A DNA stretch of 64,000 nucleotides from assembly GCF_009695765.1 (NCBI RefSeq), contig NZ_VUNI01000002.1, positions 170,887 to 234,886 of the forward strand, in the 5' to 3' direction. Shown here in pieces: positions 17,533 through 26,419 of this stretch. A model generated the notes under the pieces. That model was not told where the DNA came from. It ran no database searches and was given only the letters and a program-made list of their open reading frames with translations. This stretch comes from Roseburia porci. GTDB lineage: Bacteria > Bacillota > Clostridia > Lachnospirales > Lachnospiraceae. Both the position numbers and the translations under genes were made by a program. How positions within the stretch are numbered: position 1 is the stretch's first letter; every line of letters starts with the position of its first letter.

Positions 17533-19230
17533 ATGGCGGGAGATTCAATGAATGGTTTAGTTATAGTTTTAATTGGTATCGTAGCTTTGGGCGCCGGCTA
17601 TATGCTTTATGGTCGCTGGCTTGCCAAGAAATGGGGAATTGACCCAAATGCAAAAACCCCGGCTTATACACATGAGGATGGTGAGGACTTCGTTCCTTCT
17701 TCTAAGTTCACCGTATTTTCTCATCAGTTCTCATCAATCGCAGGTGCAGGACCTGTCACCGGACCGATTTTAGCATCGGTATTCGGATGGGTTCCAGTAC
17801 TTCTCTGGCTGATCATCGGAGGATTATTCTTCGGAGCAGTACAGGATTTCGGTGCTTTATATGCATCTGTTAAAAACGAAGGAAAATCAATGGGGATGAT
17901 CATTGAGAAGTACATCGGAAAAACCGGAAGAAAGCTCTTTATGTTATTCTGCTGGTTATTTACACTTCTGGTTATCGCAGCATTTACCGATATGGTTGCC
18001 GGAACCTTCATGGGAAAAGGCGTTGATGGTATGACTGCTGAAGTTAGTTATGCAAACTCCGCAGCAGCTTCAATTTCTATGTTATTTATCGTAGTTGCAG
18101 TAATTTTCGGAGTGATCCAGAAACATGTAAAAATGAACGAAGTTGTTCGTGCAATTGTTGCAATTGTTCTTCTGGTTGTAATGTTTGCAATCGGAATGAA
18201 ACTTCCTTGGTATGCAACCAAAACAACATGGATCTACATTGTTATGGCTTATCTTTTCCTTGCATCTGTAATGCCAATGTGGCTTTTAATGCAGCCTAGA
18301 GATTATATGACAACTTTTATGCTGCTTGGTATGATCATCGGTGCTGTTGTTGGTGTCGTTGTTGCACATCCAACAATGCAGCTGAATGCATTTAATGGAT
18401 TTAATGTAAACGGAAGCTACATGTTCCCGACATTATTCGTAACAATCGCCTGTGGTGCTGTATCCGGATTCCACAGCCTGGTATCTTCCGGAACATCATC
18501 TAAGACAATCAGCAATGAAAAAGATATGCCTATGGTTGGTTATGGTGCAATGATCGTTGAGTCTTTACTTGGTATCGTATCACTGGTTGTTGTTGGTGCC
18601 GTTGCTGTAAACGGAACAAAACCGGATGGAACACCATTTGCAATCTTCTCATCAGGTGTTGCAGGATTCTTAGAGAAACTTGGACTTCCAGTTCAGCTTG
18701 CAACTGTATTTATGACAATGTGCGTATCCGCACTTGCCCTTACTTCACTGGATTCCGTAGCCCGTATCGGACGTATGTCTTTCCAGGAACTGTTTTATGG
18801 TGATACAACAGATACTTCCAAAATGCCAACATGGCAGAAAGTGCTGACAAACAAATATTTTGCAACTGTAATCACATTGTTCTTCGGATATCTGTTAACA
18901 CTTGGCGGATACAACAATGTATGGCCGCTGTTCGGATCAGCAAACCAGTTACTGGCAGCGTTAGTACTGATCGCACTGGCTGTATTCTTAAAGACAACAG
19001 GAAGAACCGGCTGGACATTATATATCCCAATGTTCGTTATGCTTGCAGTTACATTTACAGCTCTGATCCAGAAAACGATCGCACTTGTTGCAAATATCGC
19101 AGCTGGCCAGGCTACCTTCTTAGTAGACGGACTTCAGTTCATCGTTGCAATTCTTCTGATGGTACTTGGTGTACTTGTTGCATTCAGCTGCTTAAAGAAA
19201 CTGTTTACAGCAAAGAAAGAAGAAGCATAA
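17533..19230 (+). CDS. cstA: CstA family carbon starvation/peptide transporter
   Basis: A 565-residue polytopic membrane protein with about 16 hydrophobic segments, carrying the CstA signature SSKFTVFSHQFSSIAGAGPV near residue 55-75 and HSLVSSGTSSKTIS near 315-330. Family members import peptides or pyruvate. An alternative ATG at 17548 (MNGLVIVL) has its own GGGAG and matches the usual family N-terminus better. T-box control in front implies that import answers shortage of a specific amino acid. A strong terminator follows at 19265. Confidence 0.88.
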   Translation: MAGDSMNGLVIVLIGIVALGAGYMLYGRWLAKKWGIDPNAKTPAYTHEDGEDFVPSSKFTVFSHQFSSIAGAGPVTGPILASVFGWVPVLLWLIIGGLFFGAVQDFGALYASVKNEGKSMGMIIEKYIGKTGRKLFMLFCWLFTLLVIAAFTDMVAGTFMGKGVDGMTAEVSYANSAAASISMLFIVVAVIFGVIQKHVKMNEVVRAIVAIVLLVVMFAIGMKLPWYATKTTWIYIVMAYLFLASVMPMWLLMQPRDYMTTFMLLGMIIGAVVGVVVAHPTMQLNAFNGFNVNGSYMFPTLFVTIACGAVSGFHSLVSSGTSSKTISNEKDMPMVGYGAMIVESLLGIVSLVVVGAVAVNGTKPDGTPFAIFSSGVAGFLEKLGLPVQLATVFMTMCVSALALTSLDSVARIGRMSFQELFYGDTTDTSKMPTWQKVLTNKYFATVITLFFGYLLTLGGYNNVWPLFGSANQLLAALVLIALAVFLKTTGRTGWTLYIPMFVMLAVTFTALIQKTIALVANIAAGQATFLVDGLQFIVAILLMVLGVLVAFSCLKKLFTAKKEEA

Positions 19231-19264
19231 AAAGGATTTTTCCATACATAATACGCAAAAGCAA

Positions 19265-19294
19265 AACCTTCGGAGGCAGCTCCGGAGGTTTTTT
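19265..19294 (+). terminator. cstA terminator
   Basis: AACCTTCGGAG (19265-19275), loop GCAG, CTCCGGAGGTT (19280-19290), with a run of six T at 19289-19294. Perfect apart from one G-T pair. Confidence 0.9.
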
Positions 19295-19401
19295 GTTTTG
19301 GGCAAATTGCGAGCGGCTAATAAATTCTCCGTAAATAACGGAAAATAATTTATTACACCCAAAAAATTGCAGATTTCCACATAATACATAACAGATTCTC
19401 C

Positions 19402-19755
19402 GTGCCCAAAAGAAAATCATGGATTACACCGCCAAATACGGAAAAACTGTCGGTGCTTTCCGGTGAATTATCTGCAAATGAGATGCTTCCGTCCATCCGG
19501 CGGATGGCGAAGGAACTTGGAATTGGTATTATTACCGTGAAGCGTGCGTATGATGACCTGTGCCAGGAAGGACTGCTTGTCAGCATTCAGGGCCGGGGCG
19601 TTTTTGTAGCCGAGATCAATGCAAAGCAGGAAAAGGCAGCAAGGTTAGAGCAGCTGACACAGAAACTGCAAGAGATCAAAACATTTTGTGAAGGCGCCAG
19701 CATTTCGAAAGAGGAACTGCAGCACGCAGTAGATGAGATCTGGAAAGAAAGTTAA
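19402..19755 (+). CDS. GntR-family (YtrA-like) regulator with abnormal N-terminus
   Basis: From LSGELSANEMLPSIRRMAKELG onward (residue 19) this is a YtrA-type GntR winged helix, followed by a short dimerising tail, 117 residues in all. The usual first helix, which begins PIYEQI and contacts DNA, is missing; in its place are about 18 residues (MPKRKSWITPPNTEKLSV) of no similarity, from a GTG with no ribosome site. An inverted repeat AATAAATT/AATTTATT with inner TCCGT/ACGGA lies just upstream (19319-19354). A small insertion or rearrangement probably replaced the start. It should control the ABC genes 55 bp downstream, if still functional. Confidence 0.65.
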   Translation: MPKRKSWITPPNTEKLSVLSGELSANEMLPSIRRMAKELGIGIITVKRAYDDLCQEGLLVSIQGRGVFVAEINAKQEKAARLEQLTQKLQEIKTFCEGASISKEELQHAVDEIWKES

Positions 19756-19809
19756 CCAGTAGGCAATTAGCTATTAATTACCTGATTAATCAGGATAGGA
19801 GAGAAGAAC

Positions 19810-20667
19810 ATGGAACATGCAATTGAAATCAGAAATTTAAGTGTGCGGCTTCCGGGCTTTGCATTGTCCAACATTGATATGGATATTCCAAAGGGCTGTG
19901 TGACCGGACTTGTGGGGAAGAATGGCGCAGGAAAGACAACTTTGATCCAGACGATTACAGACCTGTATCTTCCATATAAAGGGATTGTGTCTTATGACGG
20001 TCTTATGCTGAACAAAGATGCACAGGCGATCAAAAACAAAATGGCAGTTGTATACGACAGCCTGTGTTATCCGGCTGACTGGAGTGCAGTAAAAACAGCC
20101 AAGTGGGCGGCAAAAATGTACCCATGTTTTGATATGGAAAAATGGCAGAAGCTTATGGAACGTTTTGAAATCAATGCCACAAAGAAAACGGGCTGTTTTT
20201 CAAAAGGAATGAAAACAAAGTTTATGTTTGCGATGGCGCTTGCGCGTGACCCGGAGATACTGATTCTGGATGAGCCGACAGCGGGACTGGACCCGGCAGC
20301 AAGGGCAGAACTTTTGGAACTGATCCAGGAATTTATGATGGACGAGGAGAAAACAGTCATTTTTTCCACGCATATTACAAGTGATCTGGAGAAAATCGCA
20401 GACTATATTGCGCTGATCGCAGAGGGGCATCTGGTGCTCATGGAAGAAAAGGATTCCCTGCTTGAACGGTATGCGGTTGTTCAGATTGGAAAAGAAGCAA
20501 TGACCGATGAACTTTCCGGCAAAATGACCGGAGTCAGGGAAAACAGTTTTGGATATACCGGACTGACCAGTGAAAAGGAAATATTTCTCCATCTGCCGGG
20601 GGCAAAAGTAAAACGTGCAGAAATCGAAGATCTTATGATTTACGGGGAAGGGGGAAACAGGGACTGA
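19810..20667 (+). CDS. ABC transporter ATP-binding protein (YtrB/BcrA type)
   Basis: 285 residues. Walker A VGKNGAGKTT, Q-loop region, a degenerate signature CFSKGMKTKFMFAMAL, Walker B LILDEPTAGLDP and switch His in FSTH are all present. The family pairs with GntR YtrA-like regulators and ABC-2 permeases, typically responding to cell-wall antibiotics. GGAGAAG precedes the ATG. Its stop overlaps the start of the membrane protein by 1 bp. Confidence 0.9.
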   Translation: MEHAIEIRNLSVRLPGFALSNIDMDIPKGCVTGLVGKNGAGKTTLIQTITDLYLPYKGIVSYDGLMLNKDAQAIKNKMAVVYDSLCYPADWSAVKTAKWAAKMYPCFDMEKWQKLMERFEINATKKTGCFSKGMKTKFMFAMALARDPEILILDEPTAGLDPAARAELLELIQEFMMDEEKTVIFSTHITSDLEKIADYIALIAEGHLVLMEEKDSLLERYAVVQIGKEAMTDELSGKMTGVRENSFGYTGLTSEKEIFLHLPGAKVKRAEIEDLMIYGEGGNRD

Positions 20668-22100
20668 TGTTGAAAAAAATTGCGGCATATCAGAAATTAT
20701 TGAGCAAACAGTGTGCACCGGTAAATGGTGTCGTGATGTTTCTTTTACTGATCCTGATATCAGGATTCGGGAACCAACTCGCTGTCCGGCTGGATCTTTC
20801 GGTGTGGCTGGTATGTTTTTACTGCCTGGTCGGAAGCGGGATGGCAGTTGCGGCGAGAGGAAGAACTGCCCGCACACTGCCGGTTTCCGATCATTTTGTG
20901 GTGGCCAATCTGATGTTTGTAACATTTCCGTTTTTGCTGGTGGTAACGTGGATTATCTTACTTTTGGTGTTTCGGATCGGAGCGCTTATCGCAGGTGATA
21001 CCACCGTATGGAGCCGTATGATTGGTGGCGGAGATCTGCTGGAGGTTTTATTTGGGACGATGATTGCCATGACTGCGTGGTTTTGGACCTGTTATGGAGC
21101 ATTTCACCGCTCGAAGCGAACAAGATGGTGCTGGAATGTGGCAGAACTGCTTCTTGGGATTGGCTTTGTGATAGGAATTTCCAACTGGATCAGATACACT
21201 GGAAAAAATGGAACCTATCGGATATCGGAACTGATCTGGATTGCACCAGTATGGGCGATGATGACAGGGATGCTGGCTGTTATGATCGTTTCCGGAGTAA
21301 TCTGTTACAGAGGATGTCTGAGACTTTTCCGGTCTGATGTAAAAGGGCAGGAATCCGGGGCCTGGCAGGAGATTGAAGAAAGCGATGCAGCAACATCCAA
21401 TATGGTGTCTGGGAAACGCACACTTCTTATCATTGCAGTACTTCTGATCGCAGTGACGATGTTCATTGTATTTTTTACATTGGATACGAAGGAAAATCTG
21501 AACAGTAAAACCAGGGAAATCATGAAGATCAATGCAGATGACCCGTCAGCTTACAATGACTGGGAGTCTTACTGGAACGATGTGCCAAAAGAACTGGTGG
21601 ATACGTATGGACAGATTTTTCCGGAACTGACATCCGGTGCAGAATGCACGGAATATTATGCCCACGTGAATGAAAGCTATGGGGATGACTGGACCAGTAT
21701 TTCATCTGTGATACGTTTTGCAGCAATAACGTATTCCGATGAGGAATACCAAAAGGAGATCAGACGTCTGGCTGATTATACCGTTACTTACGAGGGCGAG
21801 GATCAGGTTCCTGTTCCGGTAAATCATCTGCTGTATGATACGGAAAAGTTCGAATATGATGCTTATATCGCAAGCTATGATGACGAATATCAGTGTGAAT
21901 ATGCCCTGGCGGATGCAGACAACTTACGTATTTATTATGTATATGTGCTGGATGACAGTGTCAAATCGATTCCGACCAAAGCCGCAATCTGTCCCAAACA
22001 TGCAGTGAAGGTAATTTCGCCGGAGGATGCCAATACAAAAAGCGGCGGTTTTTCGGTCTACAGTTTCCCGACGGAGGACGGAAGCTATGTGGAAATGTAG
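20667..22100 (+). CDS. ABC-2 type permease-like membrane protein with large extracytoplasmic domain
   Basis: 477 residues. Six hydrophobic segments lie in the first 220 residues, a seventh (TLLIIAVLLIAVTMFIVFFTL) lies near 250-270, and the last 200 residues are hydrophilic and acidic, probably outside the membrane. It starts on the last base of the ATPase gene, so the two form one transporter. No strong family motif was recognised; the role as permease is from position and topology. Confidence 0.7.
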   Translation: MLKKIAAYQKLLSKQCAPVNGVVMFLLLILISGFGNQLAVRLDLSVWLVCFYCLVGSGMAVAARGRTARTLPVSDHFVVANLMFVTFPFLLVVTWIILLLVFRIGALIAGDTTVWSRMIGGGDLLEVLFGTMIAMTAWFWTCYGAFHRSKRTRWCWNVAELLLGIGFVIGISNWIRYTGKNGTYRISELIWIAPVWAMMTGMLAVMIVSGVICYRGCLRLFRSDVKGQESGAWQEIEESDAATSNMVSGKRTLLIIAVLLIAVTMFIVFFTLDTKENLNSKTREIMKINADDPSAYNDWESYWNDVPKELVDTYGQIFPELTSGAECTEYYAHVNESYGDDWTSISSVIRFAAITYSDEEYQKEIRRLADYTVTYEGEDQVPVPVNHLLYDTEKFEYDAYIASYDDEYQCEYALADADNLRIYYVYVLDDSVKSIPTKAAICPKHAVKVISPEDANTKSGGFSVYSFPTEDGSYVEM

Positions 22101-22120
22101 GGTAAATCGGGCCGGAAAGG

Positions 22121-22149
22121 TTGACTTTATCATGAAATTTTGATAGCAT
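22121..22149 (+). promoter_or_regulatory. Promoter of the trpS leader
   Basis: TTGACT (22121-22126), 17-bp spacer, TAGCAT (22144-22149). The -10 is weak, but the place before the T-box is right. Confidence 0.5.
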
Positions 22150-22159
22150 CAAGAGTGGA

Positions 22160-22388
22160 AACCGATGATTGAGAGTAGTAAATATATTGGAAAGTCACAG
22201 AGAACTGCAGATGCTGGGAATGCGGTACCGTAAGATATATGGAATGGACTCATGAGGGCAGCCCGAACGTTACAGATCAGTAGGCGCTGACGGATTCGAA
22301 CCGTTATTTCGAGAGCATATGATAGTATGTGATAAACTTAGGTGGCTGATAGAGTAAGCTCTTATCCCTTTGCGGATAAGGGCTTTTT
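22160..22388 (+). promoter_or_regulatory. T-box riboswitch before trpS (Trp specifier)
   Basis: Stem I includes AGAGAACTGC (22199-22208) and on its 3' side GAAUGGA, where UGG at 22245-22247 is the tryptophan codon in the specifier position. A stem ACGG/CCGT with loop ATTCGAA follows (22290-22304). The antiterminator T-box is degenerate (AGGTGGCTG), but UGGC at 22343-22346 matches the GCCA end expected of tRNA-Trp. The terminator has arms 22358-22367 and 22374-22383 and five T. Uncharged tRNA-Trp would allow read-through into trpS. Confidence 0.8.
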
Positions 22389-22465
22389 ATGTAAAGGAGA
22401 TTTTTAAGAACTCCTGCATGATCTCACCGAATTTCCTCACATACATATAACAGGAGGAAAATTAC

Positions 22466-23557
22466 ATGGACAAAATTATTTTAACAGGGGACAGACCAAC
22501 TGGAAGACTTCATGTTGGCCATTATGTTGGTTCTTTACGGAGAAGAGTAGAACTGCAGAATTCAGGGGAATTTGATAAGATTTTTATTATGATCGCGGAT
22601 GCACAGGCACTCACAGACAACTTCGATAATCCGGAGAAAATAAGACAGAATATTATTGAGGTTGCACTGGATTATCTTTCCTGCGGACTTGATCCTGCAA
22701 AATCCACATTATTTATTCAGTCTCAGGTATCTGAGCTGACAGAGCTTACGTTCTTTTACTCAAATCTTGTTACGGTATCCCGTTTACAGAGAAACCCTAC
22801 GGTAAAATCCGAGATTAAGATGCGTAATTTTGAAGCCAGCATTCCGGTTGGATTTTTCAACTATCCGATCAGTCAGGCTGCTGATATTACAGCGTTTAAG
22901 GCAACAACGGTTCCGGTCGGCGAAGACCAGCTTCCGATGATCGAGCAGACAAGAGAGATCGTTCGTAAGTTTAACTCGATTTATGATGAAGTTCTGGTAG
23001 AGCCGGAGGTGCTTCTGCCAGATAACGAGGCATGTCTGCGTCTTCCTGGTATTGATGGAAAACAGAAAATGAGCAAGTCACTCGGCAACTGTATTTATCT
23101 TGCGGACACAGAGAAAGACGTTAAGACAAAGATTATGAGTATGTATACCGATCCTACCCACATTCAGGTGTCAGATCCGGGACATATTGAGGGCAATACG
23201 GTCTTTACCTATCTGGATGCATTCAGCACAAAGGCACATTTTGAAGAATATCTGCCGGAGTACAGTTGTCTGGATGAGTTAAAAGACCATTACAAACGCG
23301 GCGGACTTGGTGATGTAAAGATTAAAAAATTCCTGAACAATGTCATCCAGGAAGAACTTGCACCGATCCGTGCAAAAAGAGCGGAATATGAGAAGGATAT
23401 TCCGACAGTTTATGACATTTTGAAAAAAGGCAGTGATGCAGCACGTGAAGTTGCAGCACAGACATTATCCGAAGTAAAACGTGCAATGAAAATCAATTAC
23501 TTTGAGGATGAGGAGCTCATTCGGGCACAGGCTGAAAAGTACTCCGACATCCGGTAA
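22466..23557 (+). CDS. trpS: Tryptophanyl-tRNA synthetase
   Basis: 363 residues, class I aminoacyl-tRNA synthetase. The HIGH-type motif is [10 protein letters not shown] near residues 13-22 and the KMSKS motif is [10 protein letters not shown] near 203. Longer than the roughly 330 residues of Bacillus TrpS. It charges tRNA-Trp with tryptophan using ATP. AGGAGG precedes the ATG. Placed directly after a Trp-specific T-box, so expression follows tRNA-Trp charging. corA follows after 15 bp. Confidence 0.95.
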   Translation: MDKIILTGDRPTGRLHVGHYVGSLRRRVELQNSGEFDKIFIMIADAQALTDNFDNPEKIRQNIIEVALDYLSCGLDPAKSTLFIQSQVSELTELTFFYSNLVTVSRLQRNPTVKSEIKMRNFEASIPVGFFNYPISQAADITAFKATTVPVGEDQLPMIEQTREIVRKFNSIYDEVLVEPEVLLPDNEACLRLPGIDGKQKMSKSLGNCIYLADTEKDVKTKIMSMYTDPTHIQVSDPGHIEGNTVFTYLDAFSTKAHFEEYLPEYSCLDELKDHYKRGGLGDVKIKKFLNNVIQEELAPIRAKRAEYEKDIPTVYDILKKGSDAAREVAAQTLSEVKRAMKINYFEDEELIRAQAEKYSDIR

Positions 23558-23572
23558 ACAAGGAGGCCAGTC

Positions 23573-24514
23573 ATGGTAAAATATTGGAAAACAGATGATC
23601 GCCTGATCCATGAAGAAGTATGGGTGAATAATGGAGTCTGGGTACAGATGATCAATCCAACGGTCGCGGAAGGACAGGAAATCGCAGAAAAGCTGAATGT
23701 CGATATCGAAGATGTTCTGGCGGCTCTCGATGAGGAAGAGAGTTCCCGTATTGAGATGCAGGATGGTTATACTTTGATTCTGGTCGATATTCCAACGATC
23801 GAAATACGCCATGACAAAGAATCTTATACAACAATTCCTCTGGGTATTATTTTAACTCAGGATGAGATTGTAACGGTCTGTACAGAGGATACGCCGGTGC
23901 TTCAGGCATTTTTAAATAACCGCGTAAAGGAATTTTCCACAAAGAAAAAGCTGCGTTTTGTATACCAGATCCTGTATCGCATCTCTGCTCTGTATCAGAG
24001 TGATCTGCGTGTCATTGACAAGAAGCGTACTGAGATTGAGGAACGTGTCGGAGAGGACACCGAGGATGTGGATCTGATCGCACTTCATGAACTGGAATCC
24101 ACACTCGTATATTTTGCAACATCACTTCGTGCGAATGGGGTGGTGCTTGACCGGCTGACCAGATACAAGAGACTTGAGCAGTATCCGGAAGATAAGGAAC
24201 TTCTTGGAGATGTAATTGTCGAGAACAAACAGGCAATCGAGATGACAAGCATTTACCGAGACATCATAAACGGAACAAGAGAACTGATGTCTTCGGTTAT
24301 TGATAACCGGTTGAATAACGTCATGAAGTATTTGACATCGATCACGCTTGTTATGGCGATTCCGACCATCATATCCGGAATATATGGAATGAACGTGGCC
24401 GCAGAATGGATGCCATTTGCCAAAACACCACACGGCTTCCTTATTATATGTGTGCTCATTCTGATCGTCTGCCTCATCATTCTTTTCATCCTCAGGAAGA
24501 AGAAGATGCTGTAA
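23573..24514 (+). CDS. corA: CorA-family divalent cation channel/transporter
   Basis: 313 residues with a soluble N-terminal funnel domain, a long helix, and two C-terminal membrane helices. The selectivity motif Gly272-Met-Asn is in IYGMNVA, between SITLVMAIPTIISG and FLIICVLILIVCLIILFIL. It transports Mg2+ or related ions. AAGGAGG lies before the ATG. Its stop codon lies at the left edge of the nested palindrome that begins at 24520, and termination is probably provided by it. Confidence 0.92.
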   Translation: MVKYWKTDDRLIHEEVWVNNGVWVQMINPTVAEGQEIAEKLNVDIEDVLAALDEEESSRIEMQDGYTLILVDIPTIEIRHDKESYTTIPLGIILTQDEIVTVCTEDTPVLQAFLNNRVKEFSTKKKLRFVYQILYRISALYQSDLRVIDKKRTEIEERVGEDTEDVDLIALHELESTLVYFATSLRANGVVLDRLTRYKRLEQYPEDKELLGDVIVENKQAIEMTSIYRDIINGTRELMSSVIDNRLNNVMKYLTSITLVMAIPTIISGIYGMNVAAEWMPFAKTPHGFLIICVLILIVCLIILFILRKKKML

Positions 24515-24519
24515 AATCA

Positions 24520-24731
24520 AAAATATCCATAAAACACATGATACTTTACAATGAACTTAAAGAACCTATGCATGAAAACGCAGGTACGCTTTCGCTATGT
24601 TGCCACTGGCAATGGTACATAAGGCGCTAAAGAACACCGCCTAAGTACCAGCCGTGGCAGAATACCTGCTTATTTCACTGCATAGGTTCTTCTGAGTTTC
24701 CGAAAATATTTATGTGTTTTATGGATATTTT
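24520..24731. repeat. 212-bp nested palindromic element, copy 1 (core on minus strand)
   Basis: Outer arm AAAATATCCATAAAACACAT at 24520-24539 pairs perfectly with 24712-24731. A second arm AAGAACCTATGCA (24560-24572) pairs perfectly with 24679-24691. Inside, GCAGGTA (24580-24586) pairs with TACCTGC (24663-24669), and the centre has TGCCAC/GTGGCA and TGGTAC/GTACCA pairs. The core, read on the minus strand, aligns with the core of the copy at 51301-51512, while the arms do not. It fills the gap between convergent corA and the methyltransferase gene. It could serve as a bidirectional terminator, but the complexity exceeds what that needs. Confidence 0.85.
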
Positions 24732-24736
24732 GATTT

Positions 24737-25594
24737 TTACCGTTCGAAACGTCCACTTGCCCCGCATGGAAGAACAAGTCCATTGGAGGAGACTGGAAGT
24801 CCGATCTCATCTGCGGTGATAGTTCCGTGGAACTTTTTCAGCTCGGTATTCATCATGTAAGATAAAACAGCAGGCTGAAGGCCGGTCGTATAAGAGTTGA
24901 TCAGGAAGAATAACGGATCATCAGAAAGCAGCTTTACACAAAGCTGAACCAGAGGGTAGATACAATCCTCGATCTTCCAGATCTCACCCTTTGGACCGCG
25001 TCCATAGGAAGGCGGGTCCATGATGATCGCATCATAATGGTTACCGCGGCGGATCTCACGCTCAACAAATTTTACACAGTCATCTACGATCCAGCGGATC
25101 GGAGCATCCTTAAGACCTGAAGAAACGGCGTTCTCTTTTGCCCAGGTCACCATACCTTTGGAAGCATCCACGTGTGTGACATGAGCGCCAGCAGCTGCGG
25201 CGGCAAGTGTTGCACCACCAGTGTATGCAAAAAGATTCAGGACTTTGATTGGGCGTCCTGCTTTGCGGATCTTAGCGGAGAACCAGTCCCAGTTGGCTGC
25301 CTGCTCCGGGAAAAGTCCGGTGTGCTTGAAACTGAATGGCTTCAGATTAAAAGTAAGTGATTGATAGTGGATGGTCCACTGCTTTGGCAGATCAAAGAAC
25401 TCCCATTCGCCGCCGCCTTTTGCACTGCGGTGATAGTGTCCGTTCATGTGCTTCCATCCTTTTTCCTTCTTTGGGGTATCCCAGATTACCTGAGGGTCCG
25501 GGCGAACCAGTAAGTATTTTCCCCAACGCTCTAATTTCTCACCTTTGGAGCAGTCTATAACTTCATAATCTTTCCAACCATCTGCTAAAAACAT
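24737..25594 (-). CDS. Class I SAM-dependent methyltransferase (RlmI-like, COG1092)
   Basis: 285 residues. The SAM site is VLNLFAYTGGATLAAAAAGAHVTHVDAS, with AIIMDPPSYGRGPKG as the catalytic-type DPPSYG motif of RNA m5C/m2G methyltransferases of the RlmI/RlmL group. The family modifies 23S rRNA; the exact position is not predictable. It lacks the N-terminal PUA domain of E. coli RlmI. The start has AAAGGA upstream and a TATAAT on the minus strand near 25630. It converges on corA across the nested palindrome. Confidence 0.85.
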   Translation of the reverse strand: MFLADGWKDYEVIDCSKGEKLERWGKYLLVRPDPQVIWDTPKKEKGWKHMNGHYHRSAKGGGEWEFFDLPKQWTIHYQSLTFNLKPFSFKHTGLFPEQAANWDWFSAKIRKAGRPIKVLNLFAYTGGATLAAAAAGAHVTHVDASKGMVTWAKENAVSSGLKDAPIRWIVDDCVKFVEREIRRGNHYDAIIMDPPSYGRGPKGEIWKIEDCIYPLVQLCVKLLSDDPLFFLINSYTTGLQPAVLSYMMNTELKKFHGTITADEIGLPVSSNGLVLPCGASGRFER

Positions 25595-25687
25595 AAATTG
25601 ATAGATCCTTTCTTAAATGTGTTTCTTCTATTATAATAGGTATCTGTTAGAAAACCAAGAGCATTTTGAAAAAAATAAAAAAAGTAC

Positions 25688-25716
25688 TTGCAATCCAGGA
25701 CACACTAGTGTATACT
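25688..25716 (+). promoter_or_regulatory. Promoter of the S10 ribosomal operon
   Basis: TTGCAA (25688-25693), 17-bp spacer, TATACT (25711-25716). Transcription would start near 25723, 224 bp before rpsJ. Confidence 0.8.
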
Positions 25717-25722
25717 ATGTCT

Positions 25723-25946
25723 TGCTGTGGCATGATAGCTATGAAGCGTGAGGTTGCTGCCCACATGGCAGGTTTTCCGTGGAGCGAATGTCAAGTTAGG
25801 AAACTGACGGCAAGTCACTGTACAAACAACAAGGTCTACCATAGAGTAGAAACAACGTGTGAGAGTTTTTATGACACACACGGAGATGTGTACAGTCACC
25901 GCTTGTCGTACTGAAATTAAAGTGCGAAAAGGAGGCGACTTTTTTT
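25723..25946 (+). promoter_or_regulatory. Long S10 operon leader
   Basis: No gene is supported in this leader; an 82-codon frame starting at 25666 precedes the transcription start and has no recognisable product. Stems visible include GTCAAGTT/AACTGAC (around 25788-25808) and CGTGTG/CACACG (around 25856-25880). Autoregulation by L4 or another operon product is known for other bacteria; here it is only inferred. Confidence 0.5.
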
Positions 25947-26264
25947 ATGGCAAGTCAAGTAATGAGAATCACATTGAAAGCTTATGATCATGAATTAGTT
26001 GATGGTTCAGCTAAGAAGATCATCGAGACTGTAAAGAAGAACGGATCACAGGTGAGCGGACCGGTGCCACTTCCAACTAAGAAGGAAGTTGTTACTATCT
26101 TAAGAGCTACTCACAAGTACAAAGATTCCCGTGAACAGTTCGAGCAGAGAACTCATAAGAGACTTATCGATATCATTGCACCAACACAGAAAACTGTTGA
26201 CGCATTATCTCGTTTAGAGATGCCAGCTGGTGTTTACATTGATATCAAAATGAAAGAGAAATAA
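25947..26264 (+). CDS. rpsJ: 30S ribosomal protein S10
   Basis: 105 residues, with the S10 features [14 protein letters not shown] at the start, [37 protein letters not shown] in the loop that also contacts NusB, and a C-terminal [12 protein letters not shown]10 is a 30S head protein and a transcription antitermination factor as NusE. First gene of the superoperon; AAAGGAGG lies about 11 bp before the ATG. A 155-bp spacer separates it from rplC. Confidence 0.97.
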   Translation: MASQVMRITLKAYDHELVDGSAKKIIETVKKNGSQVSGPVPLPTKKEVVTILRATHKYKDSREQFEQRTHKRLIDIIAPTQKTVDALSRLEMPAGVYIDIKMKEK

Positions 26265-26419
26265 ATCTTTCACCAATCCTTATTATTAAGGTAATGAAAT
26301 GAATATCCCCGAATGGTTTATATACATGTTATATGACTGCTCTAGGATGAACGGTTCCGCTACTCTGACCGCAGGGTCGGGCATGAAGCGTTCCGCTGTA
26401 GAAAACAGGAGGTAAAGAA
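26265..26419 (+). promoter_or_regulatory. Structured spacer between rpsJ and rplC
   Basis: The gap is 155 bp, long for this operon. The 3' half (26330-26410) can pair GACC (26368) with GGTC around GCAG, and CTAC (26360) with GTAG (26398). GAACGG before and CGTTCC after enclose the same part. No promoter or terminator was seen. Possibly an L3-directed control element; the function is unknown. Confidence 0.4.

Noticed and set aside
18831..19334. 167-codon open frame overlapping the end of cstA
   Set aside because: Shadow of cstA in another frame; the product is low in recognisable structure and runs through the terminator.
22280..22310. tRNA gene or remnant on the minus strand
   Set aside because: The stem ATTCGAA loop resembles a tRNA T arm, but no acceptor, D or anticodon arms fit; it is a stem of the T-box leader.
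24520..24731. Simple bidirectional terminator
   Set aside because: The nested arms, 212-bp size and shared core with a second locus go well beyond a terminator, though it may also terminate both genes.
25666..25914. 82-codon open frame before rpsJ
   Set aside because: It begins upstream of the inferred transcription start and covers the S10 leader; no family features.
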